DNA of 64,000 nt. Origin: Altererythrobacter sp. Its GTDB lineage: Bacteria; Pseudomonadota; Alphaproteobacteria; Sphingomonadales; Sphingomonadaceae. The notes beneath the pieces are model-generated. The model did no database searches and had not been told where the DNA came from. It was given only the letters and a program-made list of their open reading frames with translations. Position 1 is the stretch's first letter; each line of letters opens with the position of its first letter. The translations under genes were made by a program, and so were the position numbers. Location of the stretch: NCBI GenBank assembly GCA_017308255.1, contig JAFKFN010000013.1, positions 1 to 64,000 on the forward strand. Direction: 5' to 3'. Below are positions 9,786 to 20,689 of this stretch, one piece after another.

Positions 9786-10055
9786 TTATTTCCGCAGACC
9801 CAGTTTCTGGATCAGGGCGTTATAGCGCTCTACGTCCTTCTTCTTGACGTAGGCCAGCAGGCTGCGGCGCTTGTTGACCATCATCAGCAGGCCGCGGCGC
9901 GAATGGTTGTCCTTGTGGTGATCCTTGAAGTGCTCGGTAAGGTTGCGGATACGCTCGGTGAGGATCGCGACCTGCACTTCGGGAGACCCGGTATCGCCCT
10001 TCGCGCGGGCGTTGTCCTTGATGATTTCCTGCTTCTTTTCGGCCGTGACCGACAT
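9786..10055 (-). CDS. rpsO: 30S ribosomal protein S15
   Basis: 89 aa, full length. It binds 16S rRNA at the platform of the small subunit. Family signatures include [15 protein letters not shown] and the C-terminal [13 protein letters not shown]. The ATG lies 5 bases after the truB stop, so the two are co-transcribed. The downstream hairpin and then pnp follow the conserved truB-rpsO-pnp order. Confidence 0.98.
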   Translation of the reverse strand: MSVTAEKKQEIIKDNARAKGDTGSPEVQVAILTERIRNLTEHFKDHHKDNHSRRGLLMMVNKRRSLLAYVKKKDVERYNALIQKLGLRK

Positions 10056-10060
10056 ACCAT

Positions 10061-10990
10061 TTACTCCGCGGTATCGACTAGGTTGAACCCCCGGACGACT
10101 TTCGCCGTCCCGCCCGAAACCTCCATCAAAGCCACCGGAACGCTGCCGGCCATAGCAAGGATGAGCCCATCGGACTGGGGCATTCCGGAAAGGACCCGGC
10201 CCTGGCGGACCGCCTGCGCGCTTTCCGGATCGAGGGTGAGGGCCGGGATACCGTCCAGCCCCGCCTCCAGCGGCAGGAGGTGGTCTTCAAGGGGCGCGCC
10301 GTTACCGATTTCCTCCAGATTGTCCAGTGAAATCGCCCGGCTTTCGGTGAAAGGGCCGGCCTTGACCCGCCTCAGATAAGAGACGTGCCCCACCGTTCCA
10401 AGGGCCTTGGCGATATCGCGCGCCAGGGAACGAATATACGTGCCCTTCGAGACGGTGGCCAGCAGCGTGACCGCATCGGCCCCATCGGCAACTCCGCCGA
10501 CGATCTGGAGCGAATGGATCGCGACCTTGCGGCTGGCCAGTTCGACGGCATCGCCGGACCGCGCCCGATCATAGGCGCGCCGGCCATCGACCTTTATCGC
10601 CGAATAGGCCGGCGGAACCTGCTCGATCTCACCGGTGAACTGCGCGCAGATCGCCGTGACGGCGGCCCGCGAAGGCCGGTCGCTGCTTGCAGCGATCACC
10701 TCTCCCTCGGTATCGAGCGTATCGGTTTCTGTGCCGAAGGCGATCGTGAAGGCATAGGCCTTGTCGCTGTCCAGCATGCGCCCGGCCAGCTTGGTCGCCT
10801 CGCCCAGCGCAATCGGCAGGACGCCTTCCGCCAGCGGATCCAGCGTGCCGCCATGGCCGACTTTCACCTTGCCATAGCCGGCGCGGCGCAGGACACGCTT
10901 GACCGCCGCCACGGCCTGGGTGGAACCCAGGCCGCGCGGCTTGTCGAGGATCAGCCAGCCGTGCGGATGAGGCGGCGTGATCGCCGTCAT
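10061..10990 (-). CDS. truB: tRNA pseudouridine(55) synthase
   Basis: 309 aa. It converts U55 to pseudouridine in the T-loop of tRNAs. The catalytic motif [10 protein letters not shown] is at 47-56 with nucleophile Asp51. A C-terminal PUA-like region follows. The ATG overlaps the stop of the upstream DUF2239 gene by four bases (ATGA), so translation is probably coupled. rpsO follows five bases downstream. Confidence 0.97.
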   Translation of the reverse strand: MTAITPPHPHGWLILDKPRGLGSTQAVAAVKRVLRRAGYGKVKVGHGGTLDPLAEGVLPIALGEATKLAGRMLDSDKAYAFTIAFGTETDTLDTEGEVIAASSDRPSRAAVTAICAQFTGEIEQVPPAYSAIKVDGRRAYDRARSGDAVELASRKVAIHSLQIVGGVADGADAVTLLATVSKGTYIRSLARDIAKALGTVGHVSYLRRVKAGPFTESRAISLDNLEEIGNGAPLEDHLLPLEAGLDGIPALTLDPESAQAVRQGRVLSGMPQSDGLILAMAGSVPVALMEVSGGTAKVVRGFNLVDTAE

Positions 10991-11487
10991 TCCGGGAACG
11001 CCAGCTTTCGGCCATGATCGCGCACCGCGGGCGGCCAGTCGTAGCTGAAGTGATCGTAGCCGACCCTGTTGCCGGCATAGATCTCGCGCACCGCGTCCAC
11101 GAAATGCGGCAGATCGCCGGCCATCACGTTGAGAAAGCGATAGGCCGCATCATGGCGGTCCCGCTCTCCCCGGCCCTGGCGCATCGCCTCGTCCACCAGC
11201 TTGCGCAAGGTTGCCGAAGCGCTGGTGCGCTGGCTCGCCAGCCATTCCCAGTGGCGCGGGAGCAGAGTCACTTCCTTCGCCGCGACACCCAGCGAGGGGC
11301 GCCCGCGCTGGCGGGGCGCCTGCGCCTCGGGCCGCAAGTCGAGATCGATTTGCCGGCCGGTCTCGTCATCGAAAGCCAGCAGGTCCGAACTGCGTTCGAG
11401 CGGCGGCAGGGCGCGCATCGTCGGCACCACGTCCTCGGGCGTGCCGCGTGCGAGGACTTCGTTCTTCAGGAAAACCGTCAAAGTCAT
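10987..11487 (-). CDS. DUF2239 family protein
   Basis: 166 aa. The central stretch RGRPSLGVAAKEVTLLPRHW is the hallmark of DUF2239, a family without an assigned function. It is basic and helical in the middle (residues about 60-120). The ATG at 11487 is preceded by GGAGGTT at good spacing. An upstream palindrome TTACCCGGGTAA could be its operator. It is coupled to truB by an ATGA overlap, inserting it into the rbfA-truB-rpsO-pnp series. Confidence 0.75.
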   Translation of the reverse strand: MTLTVFLKNEVLARGTPEDVVPTMRALPPLERSSDLLAFDDETGRQIDLDLRPEAQAPRQRGRPSLGVAAKEVTLLPRHWEWLASQRTSASATLRKLVDEAMRQGRGERDRHDAAYRFLNVMAGDLPHFVDAVREIYAGNRVGYDHFSYDWPPAVRDHGRKLAFPE

Positions 11488-11514
11488 GGGAACCTCCATT
11501 CGGAGGTCATATAT

Positions 11515-11526
11515 TTACCCGGGTAA
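11515..11526. promoter_or_regulatory. Perfect 12-bp palindrome TTACCCGGGTAA
   Basis: It lies 28 bases upstream of the DUF2239 start, in AT-rich flanks, just past the M50 protease stop (11530). It is a candidate operator for the DUF2239-truB-rpsO transcript. The cognate regulator is unknown. Confidence 0.4.
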
Positions 11527-11529
11527 TAA

Positions 11530-12264
11530 TTATCCAGCGAAAAATGCCGCCAAATGCAGATATTGCTCCAGCGCCCAGAGCACCGGGGGCCAGACCACGC
11601 GCTGGACGATGCCCAGGTGCGGGAAGAAATAAGGGATCACCAGCAGGAGAAGGAACAGCAGCGGAAACCCGAACGGGCGCAGCTTCTCGTAAACCTGGGC
11701 GGCCTTCGGCGGCAGCAGCCCCTCGACGATGTGGGAGCCGTCGAACGGCGGAAGCGGAAGCAGGTTGAACAGCGCCAGGAACAGATTGATCACGATGAAG
11801 GATGTCAGCGCGAACAGCACGAAGCCCGCGCCCGAGGCCGGCGCGGCGGCGCTCAGCATCATCAGGTTCATGATCGCCGCAGGGTCCGTCACATCCGGCA
11901 TCGCCATGCGCAGGAAAAGGCCGAGCACGACCGCGCCGATCGCCGCCAGGACGAGATTGGTTCCCGGCCCCGCGGCGGCGACGGCCATCATCCCGAAGCG
12001 CGGATTGTCCAGCCGCCACTTGTTCACCGGCACCGGCTTGGCCCAGCCGAACACCGGCGCCCCGGCCAGCGCCAGCATCCCCGGCAGGATCACCGTGCCC
12101 AGCGGATCGACATGGCGCAGCGGATTGAGACTGAGCCGCCGCCGTTCCTTGGCGGTGGGATCGCCGAGCAGCAGCGCCGTCCAGCCGTGAGCCACTTCAT
12201 GGAACACGATGGCGACCACCAGCGCGGGGATCAGCGCGAGCGCCGTCAGGAGAGTTTCGTTCAT
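11530..12264 (-). CDS. Site-2 protease family (M50) membrane metalloprotease
   Basis: 244 aa, integral membrane. The zinc-binding HEVAH is in TM1 (residues 22-26). The second metal-ligand motif LLPLPPFDGSHI lies in a later TM segment. This is the short rhomboid-sized S2P type without PDZ domains (YwhC/SpoIVFB-like). The physiological substrate is unknown. It lies 23 bases downstream of rbfA on the same strand and is probably co-transcribed with it. Confidence 0.88.
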   Translation of the reverse strand: MNETLLTALALIPALVVAIVFHEVAHGWTALLLGDPTAKERRRLSLNPLRHVDPLGTVILPGMLALAGAPVFGWAKPVPVNKWRLDNPRFGMMAVAAAGPGTNLVLAAIGAVVLGLFLRMAMPDVTDPAAIMNLMMLSAAAPASGAGFVLFALTSFIVINLFLALFNLLPLPPFDGSHIVEGLLPPKAAQVYEKLRPFGFPLLFLLLLVIPYFFPHLGIVQRVVWPPVLWALEQYLHLAAFFAG

Positions 12265-12287
12265 CGCGATGCCAGATAGGAAGCCGG

Positions 12288-12683
12288 TCAGTCGCTTTCG
12301 AGATCGCGCGCCACGCGCGGATCGTTCAGCAGGCGCTCGATCCGGTCAGCCTCGTCAAAGCTCGCGTCCGCGAGGAACTTCAGCCTGGGCGCGAACTTCA
12401 ACCCCAGGCGCTGCGCGACCTCGCGCTGGAGAAAGGCGGTGTTCTGCCTCAGCGCCGTCAGCACCGCTTGCTCGTCACCGCCCAGCAGCGGCTTGGCATA
12501 GACCCGCGCCTGGCGCAGGTCGGGCGACATGCGCACTTCGGTGATCGACACCGTGTGAGCCGAAAGCGTATCGTCATGCACCTGCTCGCGCATGAGCAGC
12601 TCGGAAAGAACGTGGCGCACCCGTTCGCCCACTTTGAGCAGGCGGACGGATGCATCCTCGGAAGTATGGGCGTGTCGGGGCAT
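12288..12683 (-). CDS. rbfA: 30S ribosome-binding factor A
   Basis: 131 aa. It is a KH-fold assembly factor for the 30S subunit, acting near helix 1 of 16S rRNA. Signatures include [13 protein letters not shown] and [12 protein letters not shown]. The ATG at 12683 has GAGG just upstream. It belongs to the infB-rbfA-truB series but is separated from infB by a 430-base region that holds a 33-aa peptide locus. Confidence 0.95.
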   Translation of the reverse strand: MPRHAHTSEDASVRLLKVGERVRHVLSELLMREQVHDDTLSAHTVSITEVRMSPDLRQARVYAKPLLGGDEQAVLTALRQNTAFLQREVAQRLGLKFAPRLKFLADASFDEADRIERLLNDPRVARDLESD

Positions 12684-12761
12684 GGTCCTCAGGTGAAGCT
12701 GCAGTAGCACCAGCTAACATGAACGCGGGTAGAGTCGAGCTGAGCGCCGTACCGGAGCATA

Positions 12762-12790
12762 TTGAAAAAATCGGCCCTCCAGGCTATAGA
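12762..12790 (+). promoter_or_regulatory. Sigma-70-type promoter reading toward the 33-aa peptide gene (candidate antisense RNA)
   Basis: TTGAAA at 12762-12767, a 17-base spacer and TATAGA at 12785-12790. This is a good match to the housekeeping consensus. The predicted start is near 12797, and transcription runs rightward across the two hairpins and into the 3' end of the oppositely oriented 33-aa gene. There is no plausible plus-strand gene to serve, so an antisense or other small RNA is the likely product. Confidence 0.55.
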
Positions 12791-12831
12791 CTGAGAACCA
12801 CTACGGTTGAAGCTTCCAAACTTCACCTTCG

Positions 12832-12861
12832 AGAGCCCGGGTGTTCCAGCGCCCGGGCTCT
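12832..12861. other. Hairpin 1 with loop CGCTGGAACA (minus-strand reading)
   Basis: A perfect 10-bp stem AGAGCCCGGG/CCCGGGCTCT (12832-12841 and 12852-12861). On the minus-strand RNA the loop contains GCUGGAAC, the same 8 bases as in hairpin 2. It lies downstream of the 33-aa peptide stop and could be the 3' end structure of its mRNA, although no U-tract follows. Confidence 0.6.
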
Positions 12862-12869
12862 TCCATATT

Positions 12870-12897
12870 GGGGGCCGGCGTTCCAGCACCGACCCCC
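12870..12897 (-). other. Hairpin 2 with loop TGCTGGAACG
   Basis: A 9-bp stem (12870-12878 and 12889-12897). One pair is C-A on the plus strand but a G-U wobble on the minus strand, so the structure favours minus-strand RNA. The loop repeats GCUGGAAC of hairpin 1 and is complementary to the predicted 5' end of the same transcript (13077-13085). Confidence 0.6.
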
Positions 12898-12904
12898 GCA
12901 CTGG

Positions 12905-13006
12905 CTACTTGCGACCCAATTCAACGAGCTTGATCACAAGTCCGACGAGACCGACCACGAGAGTCGCCACGCCCAAAACCAGAACCACAACGGTATCAAC
13001 TTCCAT
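12905..13006 (-). CDS. 33-aa hydrophobic peptide, candidate type I toxin
   Basis: The peptide has a short acidic N-terminus (MEVDT), about 20 hydrophobic residues rich in Val/Leu/Gly, and a polar end KLVELGRK. This is the shape of small membrane-damaging peptides (Fst, TxpA or holin-like toxins). Resemblance is by shape only. The ATG at 13006 has GGGGGTG six bases upstream. An ATG four bases earlier opens an overlapping 4-codon reading frame (MDGS). A leader hairpin (13024-13040) sits just upstream of the ribosome-binding site. It lies between infB and rbfA on the same strand. Confidence that it is translated is moderate. Confidence 0.55.
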   Translation of the reverse strand: MEVDTVVVLVLGVATLVVGLVGLVIKLVELGRK

Positions 13007-13023
13007 CCATATCACCCCCGTTC

Positions 13024-13040
13024 CGCCGCTGGTTGCGGCG
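13024..13040 (-). other. Leader hairpin of the 33-aa peptide gene
   Basis: A perfect 6-bp stem CGCCGC/GCGGCG with a 5-base loop, immediately upstream of GGAAC and the GGGGGTGAT ribosome-binding site. Confidence 0.5.
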
Positions 13041-13086
13041 CACGTGGCGTAATGGACTCGATGCCTCCCGCCTAGACTGGAACGCG

Positions 13087-13105
13087 TAAGTATCCTGGAT
13101 ACTTA
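13087..13105. other. Palindrome TAAGTATCC-T-GGATACTTA after infB
   Basis: A perfect 9-bp inverted repeat 9 bases past the infB stop. It could be a weak terminator hairpin (no T-run) or an operator overlapping the candidate promoter at 13089-13117. Confidence 0.4.
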
Positions 13106-13113
13106 GCGGTCGG

Positions 13114-13117
<4 letters not shown>
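13089..13117 (-). promoter_or_regulatory. Candidate promoter of the 33-aa peptide mRNA
   Basis: GTGACC (13112-13117), a 17-base spacer and GATACT (13089-13094), each four of six to consensus. The predicted start at about 13082-13084 would make the transcript begin with GUUCCAG, which is complementary to both downstream hairpin loops. The -10 element lies inside the 19-base palindrome 13087-13105. Confidence 0.4.
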
Positions 13118-15657
<2,540 letters not shown>

Positions 15658-15707
15658 GTGTTCTCAATAGTCCTTCAAAACTCGATCGTCGCCTGCTTAT
15701 CGGGCGG

Positions 15708-16409
15708 TCAGGCCGCCCGGTTCGCTCCGGCATCCGGTGGACGCTCCGTCCCCAGGAAATTCAGCAAGCGCCGCAGCGGGATCGCGACCCGCCCGGCCGA
15801 TGCCCGATCGGCCAGCGCCAGGTGGACGACGTTGTCGCGGCCCAATGCCACAGACAAAGCCGCCCGGTCCAGTGGCAGGCGCAGGCCTGCAAGATCGGTG
15901 CCTTCGGCATCGGCGCCGACACGAAAGGCCTGGTCGAGCTTGCGGCTCCCATCTTCCCCCGCGTCGGCGGCGTGATAGAGCGCGGCCGCCCTGCCCAGGC
16001 GCAGCTCGTTCGCGATCCGATCCGATCCCAAGATAAGCTTCCCCGCCCGCATTTCGAGCCCCAGGCGATCGAGAAGCGCGCGCAGCAACGCGCTTTCGAC
16101 GCGTTCGGGCAAATCGGCCGGAATGACCAGCGCCCCGGTCTTGAAGGCGCGCGACAGGGCGACCTTGAGCTTTCCGGAGGCGAAGGCATCATCCAACTCG
16201 CCGCGAGGCACGCCGATCCACGCGCCCCGGCCGGGCGCCTTTGCCAGAGCATCGGGCAGCACGTCGCCGTCTGGCGAAACCGCCAGCCGCACGAGTTCAT
16301 CGCGCCCGGCGACGCGGCCCGTCAGGACGCATCGCCGTTCGCTCCCCTCGCGTTCCCGCGAGAGGGGCCTGTCGCTTTCGACTAGCGGTTCATTGCGAGG
16401 ATTCCGCAT
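15708..16409 (-). CDS. ylxR: YlxR-family RNA-binding protein (DUF448) with C-terminal extension
   Basis: 233 aa. The N-terminal YlxR domain (residues about 20-100) has RRCVLTGR (25-32) and LPDALAKAPGRGAWI (51-65). The C-terminal half resembles an L7Ae-type RNA-binding fold, as in long alphaproteobacterial YlxR proteins. The ATG at 16409 has GAGGAGG upstream and overlaps the end of nusA by 20 bases. It lies in the conserved position between nusA and infB. Its role is probably RNA binding or transcription regulation in this cluster. Confidence 0.85.
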   Translation of the reverse strand: MRNPRNEPLVESDRPLSREREGSERRCVLTGRVAGRDELVRLAVSPDGDVLPDALAKAPGRGAWIGVPRGELDDAFASGKLKVALSRAFKTGALVIPADLPERVESALLRALLDRLGLEMRAGKLILGSDRIANELRLGRAAALYHAADAGEDGSRKLDQAFRVGADAEGTDLAGLRLPLDRAALSVALGRDNVVHLALADRASAGRVAIPLRRLLNFLGTERPPDAGANRAA

Positions 16410-18051
16410 CGGCGGCCTCCTCGGTTGCAGGCCCGTCGGAAACGGGCTCGGAAGCCGGAGCTTCCTCGTCATCGAACCAGTGGGCGCGGGCAGCCATGAT
16501 GATCTCGTTGCCCTGCTCCTCGCTCAGCGCGAATTCGCCGAGCACGCCGCCCTTGTCCTCCGTGCGCGCCCGGCGCAGCGGCGGGCCGGCCTCGGGGCCA
16601 CGGCGGCGGGGCGCCTCTCGCTTGCGGGCGATCAGCTCGTCCGTCGCCAGGTCGGCGAGATCGTCGAGCGTCTTGACGCCGGCCTTGCCGAGCACCACCA
16701 GCATCTGCTCCGTGAGATGCGGCAGTTCCGCCAGGGCATCCTCGACGCCCAGGTCGCGGCGTTCCTTGCGGTAGGCCTGCTCCTGGCGATCGAGCGCTTC
16801 GCGGGCGCGGTGCTGCAATTCCTCGGCCAGTTCCTCGTCGAAACCTTCGATAGAGGCCAGTTCCTCCAGCTCGACATAAGCCACTTCGTTGAGCTCGGCG
16901 AAGCCCTCGGCGACGAGGAGCTGGCTCAACGTCTCGTCCACGTCGAGCTCTTCCTCGAAGGTCTTCGAGCGCTCGGCGAATTCCCGCTGCCGCTTCTCCG
17001 AGGCTTCGTCCTCGGTCATGATGTCGATCTGGCTTTCGGTCAGCTGGCTGGCCAGCCGCACGTTCTGCCCCCGGCGGCCGATTGCCAGCGAAAGCTGGTC
17101 ATCCGGCACGACGACCTCGATGCGGTTCTCATCCTCGTCGAGTACCACGCGGCTCACCGTCGCCGGTTGCAGCGCGTTGACGACGAAGGTGGCCGTATCC
17201 TCGCTCCACGGGATGATGTCGATCTTCTCGCCCTGCAGTTCCTGTACCACCGCCTGCACGCGGCTGCCCTTCATGCCGACGCAGGCGCCGACCGGGTCGA
17301 TGCTGGAATCGCGGCTGATCACGCCGATCTTGGCGCGGCTGCCCGGATCGCGGGCGGCCGCCTTGATCTCGATGATGCCGTCGTAGATCTCGGGCACTTC
17401 CTGCGCGAACAGCTTCTTCATGAACTCGGGATGCGCGCGGGACAGGAAGATCTGCGGCCCGCGATTGTTACGCTCCACCTTGAGGATCAGCGCGCGGACA
17501 CGCTCGCCAACGCGTGCGGCCTCGCGGGGGATCTGCTGGTCGCGGCGGATGACCCCCTCGGCGCGGCCGAGGTTGACGATCACATGGCCGAATTCGACCG
17601 ACTTGATGACCCCGGTGATGATCTCGCCGGCGCGATCCTTGAATTCCTCGTACTGGCGCTCGCGCTCGGCATCGCGGACCTTCTGGAAGATCACCTGCTT
17701 GGCGCTCTGCGCGTCGATGCGGCCGAGATCGATCGGCGGCAGCGGATCGACGATATAATCGCCCAGCGCGGCGCCGGGTTGCAGCTTTTCGGCCTGCTTA
17801 AGATCGACCTGCTTGAAGTAGTCCTCGACCTCCTCGACCACCTCGACAACGCGCCACAGGCGCAAGTCGCCGGTCAGCGGATCGAGCTTGGCGCGGATGT
17901 CGTTCTCGGCGCCATAGCGCGCGCGAGCGGCCTTCTGGATCGCCTCTTCCATCGCTTCGATGACGATCGCCTTGTCGATCATCTTCTCGCTGGCGACGGA
18001 ATTCGCGATCGCGAGCAATTCGGCCTTGTTGGCGGAAATCGGACTGGCCAT
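16390..18051 (-). CDS. nusA: Transcription termination/antitermination factor NusA
   Basis: 553 aa. Domain order is an N-terminal RNA polymerase-binding domain (about 1-135), S1 (about 140-200, RAGEIITGVIKSVEFGHVIV), KH1 and KH2 (about 205-350), and acidic C-terminal repeats with a helix-hairpin-helix-like region. The start codon overlaps the rimP stop (TGATG), so translation is coupled. The C-terminal ~60 residues are charged and variable. Confidence 0.97.
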   Translation of the reverse strand: MASPISANKAELLAIANSVASEKMIDKAIVIEAMEEAIQKAARARYGAENDIRAKLDPLTGDLRLWRVVEVVEEVEDYFKQVDLKQAEKLQPGAALGDYIVDPLPPIDLGRIDAQSAKQVIFQKVRDAERERQYEEFKDRAGEIITGVIKSVEFGHVIVNLGRAEGVIRRDQQIPREAARVGERVRALILKVERNNRGPQIFLSRAHPEFMKKLFAQEVPEIYDGIIEIKAAARDPGSRAKIGVISRDSSIDPVGACVGMKGSRVQAVVQELQGEKIDIIPWSEDTATFVVNALQPATVSRVVLDEDENRIEVVVPDDQLSLAIGRRGQNVRLASQLTESQIDIMTEDEASEKRQREFAERSKTFEEELDVDETLSQLLVAEGFAELNEVAYVELEELASIEGFDEELAEELQHRAREALDRQEQAYRKERRDLGVEDALAELPHLTEQMLVVLGKAGVKTLDDLADLATDELIARKREAPRRRGPEAGPPLRRARTEDKGGVLGEFALSEEQGNEIIMAARAHWFDDEEAPASEPVSDGPATEEAADAESSQ

Positions 18052-18611
18052 CAGTCGGTTGCCTTCTCTTCCTCGGAAACGTCTTCGATCTCTTCGGCGC
18101 CCGTCATGTCGAGCGGCCGACTGGCGGCGATCAGCTTGTCCGTCAGGACCAGCTTCGCCGAGCTGATTGTCGTCAGCGGCACTTCCATGCGGCCCGCCTT
18201 GCGGTCCTCGATGGTGACGATGCCGCCTTCGATCCCGATCAGTTCGCCGCGCAACCTGCGATGCTCGCCCACCGGCTCGGCCAGCGAAAGGTTCGCTTCG
18301 TGCCCGGCCCACTGGGCATAGTCCTTCGCCCGGGTCAGCGGCCGATCGATGCCGGGAGAGCTGACCTCGAGGTTATAGGCCCCGCGCACCAGCTCCTCGC
18401 CCGCTTCCTCGATCGCATCGATCCGGTCGGAAATGCGGCGCGACAGGGCCATGCACTGATCCACCACCAGTTGCCCGGTCGCGGGATCCTCGGCCATGAC
18501 CTGCAGCGTGCGCTCCTCCCCGGAACCGGCCAGCTTCACGCGCACAAGCTCGAAGCCGAGGGCCTTCGCCTCGGGCTCGATCACTTCTGTCAGGCGCGTG
18601 ATATCGGCCAT
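18051..18611 (-). CDS. rimP: Ribosome maturation factor RimP
   Basis: 186 aa. It is needed for 30S subunit maturation. Recognisable stretches include ALGFELVRVKLAGSGEERTL and YNLEVSSPGIDRPLTRAKDY. It has an N-terminal alpha/beta domain and a C-terminal SH3-like barrel, with an acidic tail (EEIEDVSEEEKATD). It is first in the rimP-nusA-ylxR-infB series and divergent from the gene at 18833, with the cluster promoter probably in 18612-18830. Confidence 0.96.
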   Translation of the reverse strand: MADITRLTEVIEPEAKALGFELVRVKLAGSGEERTLQVMAEDPATGQLVVDQCMALSRRISDRIDAIEEAGEELVRGAYNLEVSSPGIDRPLTRAKDYAQWAGHEANLSLAEPVGEHRRLRGELIGIEGGIVTIEDRKAGRMEVPLTTISSAKLVLTDKLIAASRPLDMTGAEEIEDVSEEEKATD

Positions 18612-18673
18612 CTACATTCCATAAGCGCCATGGCAAAACCGCTTCGTGCCGGCCCCGAGGCGCCAGCACCTGG

Positions 18674-18689
18674 CATTGTCACGACAATG
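18674..18689. promoter_or_regulatory. Inverted repeat CATTGTC-ac-GACAATG
   Basis: A perfect 7-bp inverted repeat in the divergent region between rimP and the secreted protein gene at 18833. It is a candidate operator for an unknown regulator. Confidence 0.35.
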
Positions 18690-18832
18690 TCGGGATGGGG
18701 CGCAAATAGGGGGGAACCGAAGCAAAAGCAAGAAGCCGTGCACGATCCCCGCATTGCCCTGTGCAAAAGGAGGCGGTAGGCTCTCCCGGACAGCACCCGC
18801 GCGAGACTGTGGTGCCCAATGGGAGAGACATT

Positions 18833-19342
18833 ATGAGATATTCTCTTGTCGCGGCCCTTGCCGTGGCGATTTCGGCCACGGCCGTCGCCCAGGATCAACC
18901 GGCTTCCGCATCGGGTTGGCAGACTTTCGAGGAAGATGGCGGCAGATCGGGCGCGATTCTCAAGGCCGACAACGGTTCTCAGATCGTCATCAAATGCGAC
19001 AAGCCCGGCAAGCGGGAAGTCCACGCCATGATCATGTCCGCCAACGACAAGCTGGCCGTGCCCAACGATCGGCCGATATCGCGCCCGATCCGCTTCCAGT
19101 TCGACAACAAGTCGCCCGCGACCGAAAACTGGCGCTTCTACGAAACCTACGCCATGGCCTCCGGCAAGACCGGGGATCGCGCGCTGGCGCGTTTCATCGT
19201 GGATTTGCGCAAGGCAAATAAGGTCCGCACGATCCTGAGCACCGGCATCGGGCCGGATGTCGACTTGTCCTTCGACGTGGCCGGGGCGCAGGAAGCGATC
19301 GCGCACGTTTACGAAGCCTGCCGCGACAGCGCACCGGCTTAA
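18833..19342 (+). CDS. Secreted protein of unknown function
   Basis: 169 aa. A Sec signal peptide (MRYSLVAALAVAISATAVAQ) gives a mature domain of about 147 residues with two cysteines (IVIKCDKPG and VYEACRDSAP) that could form a disulfide. The ATG at 18833 is preceded by GGGAGAG. It is probably periplasmic. It is monocistronic and convergent with pspF. The family is not recognised. Confidence 0.7.
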   Translation: MRYSLVAALAVAISATAVAQDQPASASGWQTFEEDGGRSGAILKADNGSQIVIKCDKPGKREVHAMIMSANDKLAVPNDRPISRPIRFQFDNKSPATENWRFYETYAMASGKTGDRALARFIVDLRKANKVRTILSTGIGPDVDLSFDVAGAQEAIAHVYEACRDSAPA

Positions 19343-19358
19343 GCCCGGGTCACCGCCT

Positions 19359-20378
19359 TCATTCGCTGAGCCCGTGCTTGCGGATGCAGTGGCGTAGCTG
19401 GTCGTAAGTCAGCCCCAGGGCCTTGGCGGTCTGGCGCTGGTTCCAGCGATTGCGGCCCAGGTGATGCTCCAGGATCGCGCGCTCGTGGGCGTCCACGGCG
19501 GCGCGAAGGTCCGCCACGGTATCATAGTCGCCACGCGCCGGGCGGGGGGGACTGACGTCTTCCCCTCCCCGATCCGCTGGGCGCACGGGCGCCGCGGGCT
19601 TCCACGGGCTGTCGAACGGATCGAATTGAACATGCGCGATGGGCTCGCCCCAATCGCCCCATCGATAGACTGCGCGTTCGACCACGTTGCGCAATTCGCG
19701 CACGTTGCCCGGCCAGGGATAGGAATCGAGCTGCTGCCGGACATGCGGCGCAAAGCCCGGCCAGGCTTCCCAGCCGACCTCGGCCGCCATGCGCCGGCCG
19801 AAATAATCGGCCAGCACGTCGATATCCCCCTCGCGCACGCGCAGCGGGGGCAGCGTGATCACCTCGAAGCATAGCCGGTCGAGCAGATCGGCGCGAAAGC
19901 GGCCTTCTTCCGCCAAGGCGGGCAGGTTCTCATTGGTCGCGGCGACGATGCGCGTGTCGACCCGTACGGGCCGGGAGGAACCGATGCGCGTGACCTCGCC
20001 ATATTCCACCGCGCGCAACAACCGCTCCTGCGCGGCCATCGACAGCGTGCCGACCTCGTCCAGGAACAAGGTGCCGCGATCCGCCTCCTCGAACCGCCCC
20101 GCCCGCGCCCGGGTGGCGCCGGTGAAGGCGCCCGCCTCGTGCCCGAACAGCTCGGCCTCGATCAGTGTCTCGGGCAAGGCCGCGCAATTCATCGTGACGA
20201 GCGGCTCCTCCCACCGGTCGGACAGGCGGTGAAGGCGCTCGGCGATCAGTTCCTTGCCCGTCCCTCGCTCGCCGATCACCAGTACGGGGCGGCGCATCGG
20301 CGCGGCGCGGCTGGCGCGCTCAACGGCATCCAGGAATGCGCCCGACTGGCCGATGAATTGCTGGGTTTCCCGCTCCAT
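19359..20378 (-). CDS. pspF: Phage shock protein operon sigma-54 activator PspF
   Basis: 339 aa, an enhancer-binding protein without a receiver domain, as is typical of PspF. The AAA+ domain has Walker A GERGTGKE (36-43), the sigma-54 contact loop GAFTGA (83-88) and Walker B GTLFLDEVG. The C-terminal helix-turn-helix (about 300-339) is of the Fis type. The ATG at 20378 matches the family N-terminus. It is divergent from the psp operon, whose sigma-54 promoter lies 100 bases away. PspA would be expected to inhibit it. Confidence 0.93.
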   Translation of the reverse strand: MERETQQFIGQSGAFLDAVERASRAAPMRRPVLVIGERGTGKELIAERLHRLSDRWEEPLVTMNCAALPETLIEAELFGHEAGAFTGATRARAGRFEEADRGTLFLDEVGTLSMAAQERLLRAVEYGEVTRIGSSRPVRVDTRIVAATNENLPALAEEGRFRADLLDRLCFEVITLPPLRVREGDIDVLADYFGRRMAAEVGWEAWPGFAPHVRQQLDSYPWPGNVRELRNVVERAVYRWGDWGEPIAHVQFDPFDSPWKPAAPVRPADRGGEDVSPPRPARGDYDTVADLRAAVDAHERAILEHHLGRNRWNQRQTAKALGLTYDQLRHCIRKHGLSE

Positions 20379-20478
20379 GACCAAGATATAGCGGATTTCC
20401 CCATATGCTGGCAATCTTCACCATGTGGTGCCGCCAGCCCCTGCTGAAATATCACGTTTTTCCGCCTTTTTGGCGATT

Positions 20479-20494
20479 TGGCACGGTGCTTGCT
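20479..20494 (+). promoter_or_regulatory. Sigma-54 promoter of the psp operon
   Basis: TGGCAC-N5-TTGCT (TGGCACGGTGCTTGCT) matches the -24/-12 consensus, including the invariant GG and GC. It lies 40 bases upstream of the 51-aa membrane protein gene and 100 bases from pspF. Confidence 0.9.
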
Positions 20495-20533
20495 GAAAGG
20501 AGTTTCATCAAAGGTCAGGAAGGAACACCAGTG

Positions 20534-20689
20534 ATGTACGATCGCGAATTCTTCACCAGCAAGCTCGGCCTCGCCGCGCTGGTAAGCATTGCCGCGATGG
20601 TCGCCTTCAACATCGTCGCGTTGAGCCATCAACTCGACCAACCGCAGGAGACGCGAATCGTCTCCGCGTCTATGGTGGAGCTGGCATGA
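20534..20689 (+). CDS. 51-aa single-TM protein heading the psp operon
   Basis: Starts MYDREFFTSK, then has one hydrophobic segment (about residues 11-32) and a short polar C-terminus. AAGGA precedes the start. A GTG three bases earlier is also possible. It is the first gene behind the sigma-54 promoter, and its stop overlaps the next ATG (ATGA at 20686). It is not one of the named Psp proteins that I recognise. The position implies a membrane-stress role. Confidence 0.7.
   Translation: MYDREFFTSKLGLAALVSIAAMVAFNIVALSHQLDQPQETRIVSASMVELA

Noticed and set aside
12689-12901. 70-codon minus-strand frame between rbfA and the 33-aa gene
   Set aside because: It spans the two hairpins, has no ribosome-binding site and no coding character.
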